A DNA stretch of 64,000 bases, taken from contig JAMOUQ010000040.1 of the NCBI GenBank assembly GCA_027068085.1, positions 43,418-107,417 of the forward strand, read 5' to 3'. A model generated the notes under the pieces. The model made no database searches, was not told the DNA's origin, and saw only the letters and a program-made list of their open reading frames with translations. Source of the DNA: Desulfobacteraceae bacterium. Its GTDB lineage: Bacteria; Desulfobacterota; Desulfobacteria; Desulfobacterales; Desulfosarcinaceae. The stretch's first letter is position 1; every line of letters begins with the position of its first letter. A program made the translations under genes and the position numbers. This document shows positions 18,461-27,220 of the stretch, piece by piece.

Positions 18461-18539
18461 TGCAATTCCCCACTTTTGGATAATGGAAAATGGTTACCAC
18501 CGCCGGCATGGCCGGCCGGGGGCCATGGTCTCACGCTGC

Positions 18540-18591
18540 CTTTGAAGCCCGAAAAACAAGGTATATTCATGAAATCCGGCTTCAAAGTCAA
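18540..18591 (-). promoter_or_regulatory. Inverted repeat and candidate promoter upstream of iorA
   Basis: A perfect 10-bp inverted repeat, CTTTGAAGCC (18540-18549) with GGCTTCAAAG (18578-18587), is separated by 28 nt. On the minus strand a TTGACT (18586-18591) overlaps one arm, and possible -10 elements, GAATAT (18563-18568, 17-nt spacer) or TATACC (18560-18565, 20-nt spacer), lie inside the loop. The layout suits a repressor dyad around the iorA promoter or a leader hairpin. The promoter is weak on sequence alone. Confidence 0.45.
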
Positions 18592-18630
18592 GAGCAAACC
18601 TCCCCGCTACCGACAGAGACCGGCTTCACC

Positions 18631-19233
18631 CTATTGACCGCTTGCAGCCATTTCCTCCAGGTCGGCCGCCAGGGCATCCGACATGGCCACTTCCAGCAGA
18701 GGCTGCAAAGGGTTGCGGCGGTAATTGTCCAGGGTATTGGCATGGATGAATTCCGGATAGGCCGCCGTACAGTCTTCGACCAGGATTGCCTTGAAATCGT
18801 TGCACAAGGCATCCAGGGCGCTGGTCAGCACGCAGATGTGGGTGGCTATGCCGGCAACGGCGCATACCGTGATCCTGTTCTTTTTCAGCCGCCCGGCCAG
18901 GTCGGTTCCGAAAAAGGCCGAAAAGCGCGGCTTGGGCAGCCAGATATCCTCCGGCCCGCGTCTGAGTTCATCTATCACCTCGGCACCGCGGGTGCCGCAA
19001 ATTGCATGGGGCTTCATCCGCCCGGTGAAAATGAAGTCCTGCCGGCCAAATGAATCGGTGGCAAACACCACCATGCCGCCGGAGGCACGCACGGCATCGG
19101 CCAGGTCGTTGATCGGTCCTATGATCTTCGTGGCCGGCTCTGTAATCGGCAGCCGGTGGCCGGGATCGAAGTAATCCTTCACCATGTCGATCACCAGCAG
19201 GGCCACGCGGTCGTCTCTTCTCAGCAGCTTCAT
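18631..19233 (-). CDS. Isochorismatase-like cysteine hydrolase
   Basis: 200-residue cytosolic hydrolase of the isochorismatase/nicotinamidase superfamily. The catalytic triad is visible as Asp17 (VIDMVKDYF), Lys in PKPRFSAFFGTDL, and Cys in GIATHICVLTSALDA, the latter with the cis-peptide region before it. CGTRGAEVIDEL matches the substrate-side loop. Nicotinamidase, pyrazinamidase or another amide hydrolase activity is possible; the sequence does not decide. The ATG overlaps the rlmD stop as ATGA, so the two are translationally coupled. Confidence 0.85.
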   Translation of the reverse strand: MKLLRRDDRVALLVIDMVKDYFDPGHRLPITEPATKIIGPINDLADAVRASGGMVVFATDSFGRQDFIFTGRMKPHAICGTRGAEVIDELRRGPEDIWLPKPRFSAFFGTDLAGRLKKNRITVCAVAGIATHICVLTSALDALCNDFKAILVEDCTAAYPEFIHANTLDNYRRNPLQPLLEVAMSDALAADLEEMAASGQ

Positions 19234-20633
19234 GTCGTTTTCGCCCCCTTTCTGGCCAGCAGGGCCACGGATTCTATGTGATAGGTATGAGGAAACATAT
19301 CAACCGGCTGCACCTCGACCGGCAGGTAATCGTCTTTCATCATGAACAGGTCGCGGGCCATGGTCGCGGGGTTGCAGGAAACATAGACGATCCGGGGAGG
19401 CGCCATGGCCAGGATCTGCCTGACCACATCCTTGTGCATACCCGCCCTGGGCGGATCGATGACCATGACATCCGGAGTCAGTTCCACCTGCTTCAGGCTA
19501 TACCGGATGTCGCCGGCAATGAACCGGCAGTTGTCGATGCCGTTTCGCCGGCAATTCTTGACGGCGTCACTCACCGCCGTCGGCACCATTTCAAGCCCCA
19601 CCACCTCACTGGCCCGGCCGGCCAGAAAGATTGAAATGGTCCCGGCTCCGCAGTAAAGGTCGAGGACCTTTTCCGTTCCGCTAAGGGCGCAATATGCGGA
19701 GACCACCTCGTAAAGGCGGGCAGCGCCCCTGGTGTTGGTCTGGAAAAAGGAGTTGGCCGAAATCTCGAAGCGGTACCTGCCGATACCTTCGATCAGGTAT
19801 GGCCGGCCGCAAAGCAGTATCTCCCTTTCCCCGAAGGCCACCTGGGCTTTGCTGGCAGTAATATTGTTGACCACCGAGGTAATGTTGGGGAATTTTTCTG
19901 TCAGCAGACGGGCCAGGGGTTCCACCTGGTCACGCCTTTGTTCGGCAGTCACGATGTTGACCATCCATCCATCTTCATTGAGGCAGTGGCGCAGGACGAC
20001 AAAACGCCAGAAGCCGGCATGGGTCCGCAAACCGTAGACCGGCACCCCGGAGCTGCGGATGTATTCCCGGACCACGCCCAGAATCTGGTTGCCCTGGTCG
20101 GGCTGAAGCAGACAGGCATCGATGTCCAGCACCTTGTAGAAGGTGCCGGGCACATGCAGGCCGAGAGCAAAAGATATGTCCATATCCTGCCGGCCCAATT
20201 GTTCCGGCAGCAACCAGCGCCTGTCGGAACAGGAAAACTCCATCTTGTTGCGGTATCCGAAGACCGCCTCTGAAGCAATGCCCGGAAGAACCTTGACGTT
20301 TTCCAGCAGGCCTATGTGCCGGCAGGCTTCTTCAACATGCCGGGTTTTGTATTCCACCTGTTTGGGATAAGCCAGAAACTGCCACTTGCACCCCCCGCAG
20401 AATCCGGAATAGGGACAGGGAGCCTCAATCCGGTGGGGACTTGGCCGCTTGATTTCAAGCAGCCTGGCTTCGGCCCAGTTTTTTTTCTTCTTTACCACCC
20501 TGGCAACGACCTGTTCACCGGGCAGGGCCTGATCGACGAAAACCACCATCGAATCGGCCCTGGCAAGCCCCTTGCCGCCGAAGGCCGTGGTTTCTATTTC
20601 AAGTTCCAGGATACTTCCCTTTTTCAAAGCCAT
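19230..20633 (-). CDS. rlmD: 23S rRNA (uracil-5-)-methyltransferase, RlmD/RumA family
   Basis: 467-residue SAM-dependent RNA m5U methyltransferase. An N-terminal TRAM domain (about 1-60) precedes the [4Fe-4S] motif CPYSGFCGGCKWQ. FGYRNKMEFS, FFQTNTRGAARLY, the SAM site LDLYCGAGTISIFLA, DPPRAGMHKDVV and the nucleophile in YVSCNPATMARDL follow in order. It would methylate 23S rRNA at U1939 or a nearby uridine, or both if of the dual-site RlmCD type. It is divergent from the serine hydrolase at 20780. Confidence 0.92.
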   Translation of the reverse strand: MALKKGSILELEIETTAFGGKGLARADSMVVFVDQALPGEQVVARVVKKKKNWAEARLLEIKRPSPHRIEAPCPYSGFCGGCKWQFLAYPKQVEYKTRHVEEACRHIGLLENVKVLPGIASEAVFGYRNKMEFSCSDRRWLLPEQLGRQDMDISFALGLHVPGTFYKVLDIDACLLQPDQGNQILGVVREYIRSSGVPVYGLRTHAGFWRFVVLRHCLNEDGWMVNIVTAEQRRDQVEPLARLLTEKFPNITSVVNNITASKAQVAFGEREILLCGRPYLIEGIGRYRFEISANSFFQTNTRGAARLYEVVSAYCALSGTEKVLDLYCGAGTISIFLAGRASEVVGLEMVPTAVSDAVKNCRRNGIDNCRFIAGDIRYSLKQVELTPDVMVIDPPRAGMHKDVVRQILAMAPPRIVYVSCNPATMARDLFMMKDDYLPVEVQPVDMFPHTYHIESVALLARKGAKTT

Positions 20634-20779
20634 GCCTGCAGGCCCCGGGTTCCTCTGGTAAACGATTTCACCCTGTGTTATCTATGGATAAAACAAAGTA
20701 TTATCAGGTTGTCATGCCGCCTTTACCGGTTTTTGCAACAGCGGATAGATAGCGCGAATCCGCCTGAAAGACAAGGAAG
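20634..20779. other. Divergent intergenic region, rlmD / serine hydrolase
   Basis: 146 nt containing the promoters of two divergent genes. It is AT-richer than its surroundings around 20685-20710, but no hexamer pair is convincing. Confidence 0.3.
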
Positions 20780-21538
20780 ATGGAACAGGATAACGGCTCA
20801 ACAGCCACATTGGTCAGGGATATTTCCTTCAAATGCGGCCGCCTGGAGCTTGCCGGCACCCTGCACCTGCCCCCGGGCCCGCCGCGGGCGGCAGTCATCG
20901 GTTGCCACGGTATGCTGGCCAACCGCATGTCGGCCAAGCAGATAGCCCTGGCAGGCAAATGCACCGGCTCGGCCATGGCCTATTTCCGCTTCGATCATCG
21001 CGGATGCGGCCAAAGCCGCGGGGATCTGCGCCTGGCAGGCATATTGGACGACCGCCGGCAGGATTTACTGGCAGCCCTGGATAAAATCAGAGATTTGCTG
21101 GGGCCGGATATTCCCGTCGGTCTTTTCGGCAGCAGCCTCGGGGGAACCGTGGCCCTTCAGGTGGCTGCCGAAACCGGCCTTCACCCCATTGTAACCGCGG
21201 CCGCCCCCGTAAAAATGGACCGGATCAGCCAGGCAACCATCGCTTCTTTGAAAGAGGCGGGCCTTAACCCGGGTCCGGACTACCGGGCCGCAATCGCGTT
21301 CGATATCACATCCTGTCTGGACAGAGTCTCCGGAGCACTGGTGATTCACGGAGGCCTCGACGATGTCGTGCCCGTGGACAACGCTCATCTGATCTACGCA
21401 AGGGTTAAGGATCCCAAACGGATTGTCATCATCACAGACAGCGACCATGCCTTCGGCCGGCCGTCGCACCAAAAACGCCTGGTGGAACTTGCCCATCACT
21501 GGCTGCAAAGCCTGCTCGAAGACGGCAGCCGAAGATGA
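20780..21538 (+). CDS. Alpha/beta hydrolase (serine hydrolase, acyl-peptidase/esterase-like)
   Basis: 252-residue soluble alpha/beta hydrolase. The oxyanion GCHGM loop, YFRFDHRGCGQSRGD, the nucleophile elbow GSSLGG (Ser near residue 118), the acid in HGGLDDVVP and the base in DSDHAFG are all present, so the triad is complete. This resembles bacterial dienelactone-hydrolase/YqiA-like esterases that act on small esters or acyl groups; the substrate is not known. The ATG has AAGGA directly upstream. Monocistronic, converging on the PilZ gene. Confidence 0.83.
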   Translation: MEQDNGSTATLVRDISFKCGRLELAGTLHLPPGPPRAAVIGCHGMLANRMSAKQIALAGKCTGSAMAYFRFDHRGCGQSRGDLRLAGILDDRRQDLLAALDKIRDLLGPDIPVGLFGSSLGGTVALQVAAETGLHPIVTAAAPVKMDRISQATIASLKEAGLNPGPDYRAAIAFDITSCLDRVSGALVIHGGLDDVVPVDNAHLIYARVKDPKRIVIITDSDHAFGRPSHQKRLVELAHHWLQSLLEDGSRR

Positions 21539-21583
21539 ATCCGGCTGCATGCCGGGCCGGAAACGCGCTGCGGGTTTTGCTGT

Positions 21584-22015
21584 TCAGGGAGTTTTGCTTA
21601 TGGCGCTTTGGATGATTTGCTTCTGGTAGCCGCTCAGTTTCTTGTCAAACTTGACCGCTATTCCATTTGCTTCTGCACGCACGATTTTACCCGTTATCTT
21701 GAAATTACTCTGGGTCTTGGAAATAGAGAAAGTCAGGGAAAGGCTTTGACCGACCTCAAGGGGCTCGCGGGTTTCGATAAAAACCCCGCCGTTGCTCAGA
21801 TCCTGAATGAAATCCCTGTAAAATCTTTCGGAGGTCGAATAATCGACTGCAATCAGGCAGGGAATTCTTTCATCCTGGCGTTGCTCACGGCGCTGCCATT
21901 CAAGCAGGATTTCGAGCAACTCTTCCTTCTTGGAATCAGACAGATTGTTGATCAGGCTGGTCAAACGCTCGGTCAGACCAGGCTTCTGGCCGTCCGGATT
22001 GTCAAACTCGTTCAT
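21584..22015 (-). CDS. PilZ domain protein, predicted c-di-GMP effector
   Basis: 143-residue protein. The N-terminal 45 residues are helical and charged (LTSLINNLSDSKKEELLEILLEW), followed by a PilZ domain with both binding motifs intact: RxxxR in RQDER and the D/NxSxxG motif as DLSNGG. Binding of cyclic di-GMP is therefore expected. The ATG at 22015 follows AAAAAGGCAGG, while the in-frame ATG at 22051 has no ribosome site. It sits 138 nt after galE on the same strand and has its own near-consensus promoter at 22096-22124. Position at the end of a nucleotide-sugar/PAPS cluster suggests a role in controlling polysaccharide output. Confidence 0.87.
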   Translation of the reverse strand: MNEFDNPDGQKPGLTERLTSLINNLSDSKKEELLEILLEWQRREQRQDERIPCLIAVDYSTSERFYRDFIQDLSNGGVFIETREPLEVGQSLSLTFSISKTQSNFKITGKIVRAEANGIAVKFDKKLSGYQKQIIQSAISKTP

Positions 22016-22043
22016 TGGCCTGCCTTTTTTGCTGCCATTTATT

Positions 22044-22060
22044 ACACTCAAACCGAGTGT
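22044..22060 (-). promoter_or_regulatory. Dyad in the pilZ leader
   Basis: Perfect inverted repeat ACACTC-N5-GAGTGT between the predicted pilZ transcription start and its ATG. It could be an operator or a small RNA hairpin 29 nt upstream of the start codon. Confidence 0.4.
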
Positions 22061-22095
22061 TTCAAATTACGTTCAGACCTTTCAGCTTATTTTTG

Positions 22096-22124
22096 ATAAT
22101 ATTGCCGGCCGCGTTTTATGTCAA
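22096..22124 (-). promoter_or_regulatory. Sigma-70-type promoter for the pilZ gene
   Basis: On the minus strand TTGACA (22119-22124) and TATTAT (22096-22101) are separated by exactly 17 nt, giving a -35 identical to consensus and a -10 with one mismatch. It lies in the gap after galE, so pilZ can be transcribed independently of the upstream cluster. Confidence 0.65.
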
Positions 22125-22153
22125 TAGCGTCTGTCTGCGGCGCCGGCAGCGTA

Positions 22154-23140
22154 TCAGCGCCTGTTGTGCCACTTCCATGCAGTTTCGATTATGGCCTCCA
22201 AATCATCATAATCCGGGCTCCAGCCCAACTCCTTCCTTATCTTGTCCGAGCTTGCCACCAGCACTGCAGGATCGCCCTTGCGGCGCTGCTCCTCTACGAC
22301 GGTGATATCTTTTCCCGTAACCGCCTTTGCCGTTTCGATCACCTGCCTTACCGAATATCCCTGCCCGCAGCCCAGATTGTACGCACAGCTGTCGTTTCCG
22401 TCCAGAAGAGATTCCAGGGCCAGGATATGGGCCGCGGCAAGATCGTTGACATGGATGTAATCCCTTATACAGGTTCCGTCAGCGGTGGGGTAATCGGTAC
22501 CGTACAGTTTTACAGCTTCCCTTTTACCGGCAGCAGCCTGCAGGACGATCGGTATCAGGTGAGTCTCCGGCTCGTGGCTCTCGCCTATGGAAGCCGACGG
22601 ATCTGCTCCGGCGGCATTGAAGTAGCGCAATACGGCGTATTGCATCCCATGGGCATCACTTGCATCCACCAGCATCTGTTCAACCATCAGCTTGGAACGG
22701 CCATAAGGATTCTTGGGCCGGCGGGGATGCTCTTCGGTGATGGGGACTTCTTCGGGCTCGCCGTAGACCGCGGCTGTGGATGAAAAGATAAATCTTTCGA
22801 CATCATGGCCAAGCATGGATTCGAGAAGGGACGCTGTCTTGCCGACATTGTTGTGGTAGTACTTCAAAGGCAGCTGAACGGATTCACCCACGATAGAAAA
22901 GGCGGCAAAATGCATGACGGCATCGAATCCGCTGCTGAAAAGCCGGTCGGTCAAGCGGCGGTCTCCCAGGTCGCCTTCCACGAAATCGTCGCTTTGAACC
23001 AGGAACCTTCTGCCCGTGGAAAGGTCGTCCAGAACGGTCACCCTGGCCCCCTGAGACCGGAGCAACTTAACCGTATGACTGCCTATGTATCCGGCGCCTC
23101 CAACGACGAGTACCCGCAGTTTTTCAAGCCTTCTGCCCAA
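22154..23140 (-). CDS. galE: UDP-glucose 4-epimerase
   Basis: 328-residue extended short-chain dehydrogenase that interconverts UDP-glucose and UDP-galactose. It has the NAD fold VVGGAGYIGSHTVKLL, catalytic Ser in FSSTAAVYGEP and the YxxxK pair in NPYGRSKLMVEQ, with GQGYSVRQVIETAK and ELGWSPDYDDLEAIIETAWKWH typical of GalE C-termini. The chosen start is TTG at 23140, 3 nt after the cysQ stop, with AGGGA within the end of cysQ. It belongs to the nucleotide-sugar/PAPS cluster. Confidence 0.93.
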   Translation of the reverse strand: MGRRLEKLRVLVVGGAGYIGSHTVKLLRSQGARVTVLDDLSTGRRFLVQSDDFVEGDLGDRRLTDRLFSSGFDAVMHFAAFSIVGESVQLPLKYYHNNVGKTASLLESMLGHDVERFIFSSTAAVYGEPEEVPITEEHPRRPKNPYGRSKLMVEQMLVDASDAHGMQYAVLRYFNAAGADPSASIGESHEPETHLIPIVLQAAAGKREAVKLYGTDYPTADGTCIRDYIHVNDLAAAHILALESLLDGNDSCAYNLGCGQGYSVRQVIETAKAVTGKDITVVEEQRRKGDPAVLVASSDKIRKELGWSPDYDDLEAIIETAWKWHNRR

Positions 23141-23143
23141 ACG

Positions 23144-24103
23144 TCAGTTCCCTTCTCTTTTCCGTTCGACCATGAACCATGGATTACGAAGATCGGACTT
23201 GTTGTAAGCCAGCGCCGTGTCCCTGCCGAACACGCATACCCCGGCCCCGGACGCCAGAGCGACCGCGTGCCCGGCTGCCGTATCCCATTCCATGGTGGTC
23301 CCCAAACGGGGGTATTGATGGGCGCTGCCTTCGGCCACCAGGCAGATTTTCAATGAGCTGCCCGCCGGCCGGAAAACCACTTCGCCATGTTCTGCCCGGA
23401 GGGTTTCAATATACTTTTCAAGCTCACTGCCGCCGTGGGAACGGCTGCCCACGACTGTGTATCTTCCGGGTCCTTCCGGCACAAGCGGAAGTTTTACTGC
23501 GGAAGCAAGCAACAGCTTCCACAGGCCATGATCCGGCCATCGCTCCACCGCACTTTCTTTTACCGGCTCGTCTGCGAGATGCCCCTTCGCCGTCTTAGCC
23601 CGGGATCCCGTTTCGGAACCCGCCATAAATCCGGCCCGCAGAAAAAAAGAAAAGGCATCGTCGAGCCTGTAGGCCCCCTGGCCCGCAATCCCGAAATAGG
23701 CAACGTCTTTTGCCGGAGCAAATACAACGCCCAGTTCCGGAACAGCGTTTACTATCAAAGCGATGTTTACCGTAAACTCTCCGTTGCGACTGATAAACTC
23801 CTTGGTTCCATCCAGTGGGTCCACCAGCCAGAACATTTTCCAGCGCCTGCGTTTTTCAAACGGTATGTCTTTTCCTTCTTCACTAAGAATCGGCAGACCA
23901 GAAACCGGCAGTAGTTTTTCTATTGCTTCGTTTGCCCGGCGGTCGGCATCCGTGACCGGAGACTTGTCGTCCTTATAGGCGACATTGAAATCGGTTCGGT
24001 AAATATCCATTATCTTCCGGCCGGCTTCGGCCGCCGCCCTCAGGGCGAGCAGCAACTGCCCCTGCCGAAGCTCGACTTTTTCTTTTTCACCGGAAAACAC
24101 CAT
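23144..24103 (-). CDS. cysQ: 3'(2'),5'-bisphosphate nucleotidase, CysQ family
   Basis: 319-residue Mg-dependent, Li-sensitive type phosphatase of the inositol monophosphatase superfamily. It shows the metal sites SEEG, VDPLDGTKEF and MEWDTAAGHAVA. CysQ hydrolyses 3'-phosphoadenosine 5'-phosphate, the by-product of sulfotransferases, and can recycle PAPS. The stretch GSETGSRAKTAKGHLADEPVKESAVERWPDHG (about 170-200) is an insertion relative to short CysQ proteins. Its ATG overlaps the stop of the upstream Sat/APS kinase by one base (TGATG), tying PAPS synthesis to PAP disposal. Confidence 0.92.
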   Translation of the reverse strand: MVFSGEKEKVELRQGQLLLALRAAAEAGRKIMDIYRTDFNVAYKDDKSPVTDADRRANEAIEKLLPVSGLPILSEEGKDIPFEKRRRWKMFWLVDPLDGTKEFISRNGEFTVNIALIVNAVPELGVVFAPAKDVAYFGIAGQGAYRLDDAFSFFLRAGFMAGSETGSRAKTAKGHLADEPVKESAVERWPDHGLWKLLLASAVKLPLVPEGPGRYTVVGSRSHGGSELEKYIETLRAEHGEVVFRPAGSSLKICLVAEGSAHQYPRLGTTMEWDTAAGHAVALASGAGVCVFGRDTALAYNKSDLRNPWFMVERKREGN

Positions 24104-25818
24104 CAGATGTATCCCTTCTGCCCCAGATACAGCAAAACTTCCTGAGCTGATTCTTCGGGCGTCTTGTCGGTGGTATCGATTCTCAGCTCCGGCGCCTCCG
24201 GGATTTCGTAAGGGTCATCGACTCCGGTGAAGCCTTTTATCAGTCCCGCCCGGGCCTTGGCGTACATTCCCTTGCGGTCACGCTTTTCGCACACATCCAG
24301 CGGCGTGCAGACGTGAACCTCTATGAATCCTCCATAGTCTTCTATTGACCTGCGAATCTCACCGCGGGTATTGGAATAGGGCGCTATGGGCGCGCAGATT
24401 GCAATACCACGATTCTTGGTTATCTCCCGGGCGACAAATCCTATCCTGCGCACGTTGATGTCCCTGTGCTCCTTGGAAAAATTCAGCTCGGAAGACAGGT
24501 TGCGGCGCACTATGTCACCGTCAAGCAAAGTGACCGGCCGCTCGCCGATTTCCATCATCCGCGAGTACAGTATCTTGGCAACCGTCGACTTGCCGGCGCC
24601 CGACAGTCCGGTCAGAAAGATGGTAAAGCCCTGCTTGCCCGGAGGAGGATGAGCCTTTTCCAGTTCGCAGACGACTTCCGGAAACGTCGCCCATTCCGGA
24701 ATCCGGCGGCCGGTCTTGATCCGCCGGCAGATTTCCTCACCATCGAGGCTCATGGTGCGTGTGCCGTCCGGAACCCTGTCGGAACAACGGTATTCATCTT
24801 CGAACGGAAGATAAACCATCTTTTCGAACGGAACGATTTTGATCCCGATACTGTCTCCGAAAGGCATGACCTGATTATGAATCTGCCTGCTTTCAAACAA
24901 TTTTTCACCGGTCTCGGCTGGAACCGGTGTGGCATGATTGTAGCCGACGATAAAGTGGGTGCACCCGTAATTCTTGGCAATGATGGCCTGCAGCATGGCC
25001 TCTCTTGCCCCGGCCAGCCGCATGGTCAGCGGAAGCAGGTTGAGCAGGCAGGTATTGGGAGGATAATACTTCAACAATTTTTTGTATATGCGCACCCGGG
25101 TGTAGTAATCGAAATCGCTCGGGCTGGTCACACCAACCACCGGCAATAGCAAAAGATTGGCCTCTGCCTGACGCATGGCCTGCATTGTAAGCTCGAACTG
25201 GGGACGGTGCATGGTCCTGCGGGTCTGAAAGCCGACAATCCGGCGCCAGCCCAGCTTCTTAAACAAACGCCTGGTGTCTGCGGGGGCCATGCGCAGCTGG
25301 AGGAAATCATAATGCACCGGCAGGCTTAGGACCTCAAGTCTGCCGCCGATATAGTAGTCTCCCGTGCCGTTGAGCAGCCTGTAGACTCCGGGATGCTGCG
25401 GGTCATTGCAGCCGAAAAGGATTTCGGCCTCCCGGTTCTTGTCAACCGGCCAGATATCTTCCACATGCATTACCGCCAGGAGAAACCCTTCCGGATCGCG
25501 GATGGCGACCGACTGCCCGCCTTCCAGGCTCTCGGCCAGGGTGCGATGCACATCCAGGCAAACCGGTATGGGCCATAAAGTTCCGTCCTGAAGGTGCATG
25601 CGGTCCAGAACCGCCTCATAATCGGATCTTATCATAAACCCCTTCAGGGGAGAAAAAGCTCCGGTCGCAAGCAGCTCTAAATAGCACAACTGATGCTCGT
25701 TGAGAGTGACATCCTGGAGATTGAAAGCCACATCCTTCAACAGGGACGCCTTGCGGTCGTCAACCACCAAATCAACCAGGTCACCGCCGTGCGCCGGGCC
25801 GATTGCCGCCTTGTCCAT
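24103..25818 (-). CDS. Sat-like/APS kinase fusion with altered ATP-sulfurylase signature
   Basis: 571-residue fusion. Residues about 1-390 are an ATP sulfurylase (Sat) fold; about 395-571 are an adenylylsulfate kinase (CysC) with Walker A GLSGAGKST (404-412), DGDIVRRNL, FSKEHRDINVRRIGF and RDRKGMYAKARAG, all intact. In the Sat half the QTRNPxHRxH signature reads QTRRTMHRPQ (198-207), changing the Asn, Pro and second His. The GRDHAGP loop reads GYNHATP, with Tyr293 for Arg. These residues bind ATP and sulfate in known enzymes, so the Sat half is probably inactive or altered, while APS phosphorylation to PAPS should work. The start at 25818 is set by AAGGAG 6 nt upstream; an in-frame ATG at 25842 would overlap ugd. 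Confidence 0.85.
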   Translation of the reverse strand: MDKAAIGPAHGGDLVDLVVDDRKASLLKDVAFNLQDVTLNEHQLCYLELLATGAFSPLKGFMIRSDYEAVLDRMHLQDGTLWPIPVCLDVHRTLAESLEGGQSVAIRDPEGFLLAVMHVEDIWPVDKNREAEILFGCNDPQHPGVYRLLNGTGDYYIGGRLEVLSLPVHYDFLQLRMAPADTRRLFKKLGWRRIVGFQTRRTMHRPQFELTMQAMRQAEANLLLLPVVGVTSPSDFDYYTRVRIYKKLLKYYPPNTCLLNLLPLTMRLAGAREAMLQAIIAKNYGCTHFIVGYNHATPVPAETGEKLFESRQIHNQVMPFGDSIGIKIVPFEKMVYLPFEDEYRCSDRVPDGTRTMSLDGEEICRRIKTGRRIPEWATFPEVVCELEKAHPPPGKQGFTIFLTGLSGAGKSTVAKILYSRMMEIGERPVTLLDGDIVRRNLSSELNFSKEHRDINVRRIGFVAREITKNRGIAICAPIAPYSNTRGEIRRSIEDYGGFIEVHVCTPLDVCEKRDRKGMYAKARAGLIKGFTGVDDPYEIPEAPELRIDTTDKTPEESAQEVLLYLGQKGYI

Positions 25819-25831
25819 GGATTGCTCCTTC

Positions 25832-27196
25832 TCACACTGCATCGCTTAAACTCCCGGCCGGCTGCCCTGCCGGCCGCCCAACGCCGAAGTATGTAAAACC
25901 GAGGCCTGTCAGATACTGGCGCGAGTATAAATTTCTTCCATCGAAAACCACCGGCGATGCCATCAGCTTGCGCAGATGGCTGAAATCAGGATTGCGGAAT
26001 TGATTCCAGTCCGTCAACACGGCCAGTCCGTCAGCGCCCTCAAGACAGGCATACTGATCTTCCAGGATTTCAACCGCCGTTTCCCCGGCCAGTTCGCGCC
26101 GGGCATTGTCACCGGCCTCGGGATCGTAGGCCCGGATGTGCATTCCCTGCGCTGCAAGCTGCCTTATGATCTCAATCGAAGCCGAGTCGCGGACGTCATC
26201 CGTATTGGCCTTGAACGACAATCCCCAGACTGCCAGACGCACCCCGGCCAGATCGCCCTTTTCCCGGTAATAGGACGATATTTTTTCGGCCAGCATTATC
26301 CGCTGCTTTTTGTTCACCTCATCGACCGCCGAAATCAGCTGCGGTTCGTATCCATTGCGCAGGGCGGTGGTTATCAGGGCCTTGACGTCTTTTGGGAAGC
26401 ACGAACCGCCATAGCCGACACCCGGATAGATGAAATGGTATCCGATTCTCCGGTCGGCGCCGATGCCAAGGCGCACGTCTTTCACGTCGGCCCCGACTTT
26501 TTCACAGATATTGGCGATTTCGTTGATGAAGGAGATTTTGGTGGCCAGCATGCAGTTGGCCGCATATTTGGTCATCTCGGCGCTTCTGATGCTCATTACG
26601 ATCATCTTGTCCCGGCTTCTGGCAAAGGGGGCGTAAAGGGTCTCCAGCAATTTGGCCGTACGGACATTGTCGGTGCCCACGATCACCCGGTCCGGTTTCA
26701 TGAAATCGTTTACCGCGTCCCCTTCTTTGAGAAACTCCGGATTGGAAACCACATCGAACTCGATTGTGACACCGCGCGCCTGTAATTGCTCGCCGATTAT
26801 CCGCCTGACCTTGTCGGCCGTGCCTACCGGCACGGTGGACTTGTTGATTATTATCTTGTAGTCATTCATCAGACGGCCCACCTGCCGGGCCACCTGCTCA
26901 ACGTAGGAAAGGTCACAGGAACCGTCCTGCCTGGGAGGAGTGCCCACACAGTTGAATACGAACAGGGCCTGTTCCAGTCCTTCACCAAGCTCGGTGGAAA
27001 ACTTCAGCCGTCCCTGACCGGTGTTGCGTTTTACCAGAGGCTCCAGACCCGGTTCGTAAATATGCAGTTTGCCCTGCCTGAGACGATCCACGATCTCCTG
27101 GTTCACATCGATACAAACGACATCGTTGCCCATTTCCGCCAGGCAGGCGGCCGCCACCAAACCGACATAACCGGTGCCCACGATACATACATTCAT
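25832..27196 (-). CDS. ugd: UDP-glucose 6-dehydrogenase
   Basis: 454-residue NAD-dependent enzyme oxidising UDP-glucose to UDP-glucuronate. The N-terminal fold starts GTGYVGLVAAACLAEMG. NKSTVPVGTADKVR, SNPEFLKEGDAVNDFMKPDR, the central KYAANCMLATKISFINEIANICE helix and the catalytic Cys in GVGYGGSCFPKDVKAL are all intact. The C-terminal nucleotide-binding domain contains LSFKANTDDVRDS. The ATG has AAGGA 8 nt upstream. It precedes the Sat/APS kinase by 13 nt and follows the UDP-glucuronate epimerase, so the two enzymes make successive uronic-acid precursors. Confidence 0.96.
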   Translation of the reverse strand: MNVCIVGTGYVGLVAAACLAEMGNDVVCIDVNQEIVDRLRQGKLHIYEPGLEPLVKRNTGQGRLKFSTELGEGLEQALFVFNCVGTPPRQDGSCDLSYVEQVARQVGRLMNDYKIIINKSTVPVGTADKVRRIIGEQLQARGVTIEFDVVSNPEFLKEGDAVNDFMKPDRVIVGTDNVRTAKLLETLYAPFARSRDKMIVMSIRSAEMTKYAANCMLATKISFINEIANICEKVGADVKDVRLGIGADRRIGYHFIYPGVGYGGSCFPKDVKALITTALRNGYEPQLISAVDEVNKKQRIMLAEKISSYYREKGDLAGVRLAVWGLSFKANTDDVRDSASIEIIRQLAAQGMHIRAYDPEAGDNARRELAGETAVEILEDQYACLEGADGLAVLTDWNQFRNPDFSHLRKLMASPVVFDGRNLYSRQYLTGLGFTYFGVGRPAGQPAGSLSDAV

Positions 27197-27220
27197 GTCA
27201 AAATCCTTTTGTTTTCTTTT

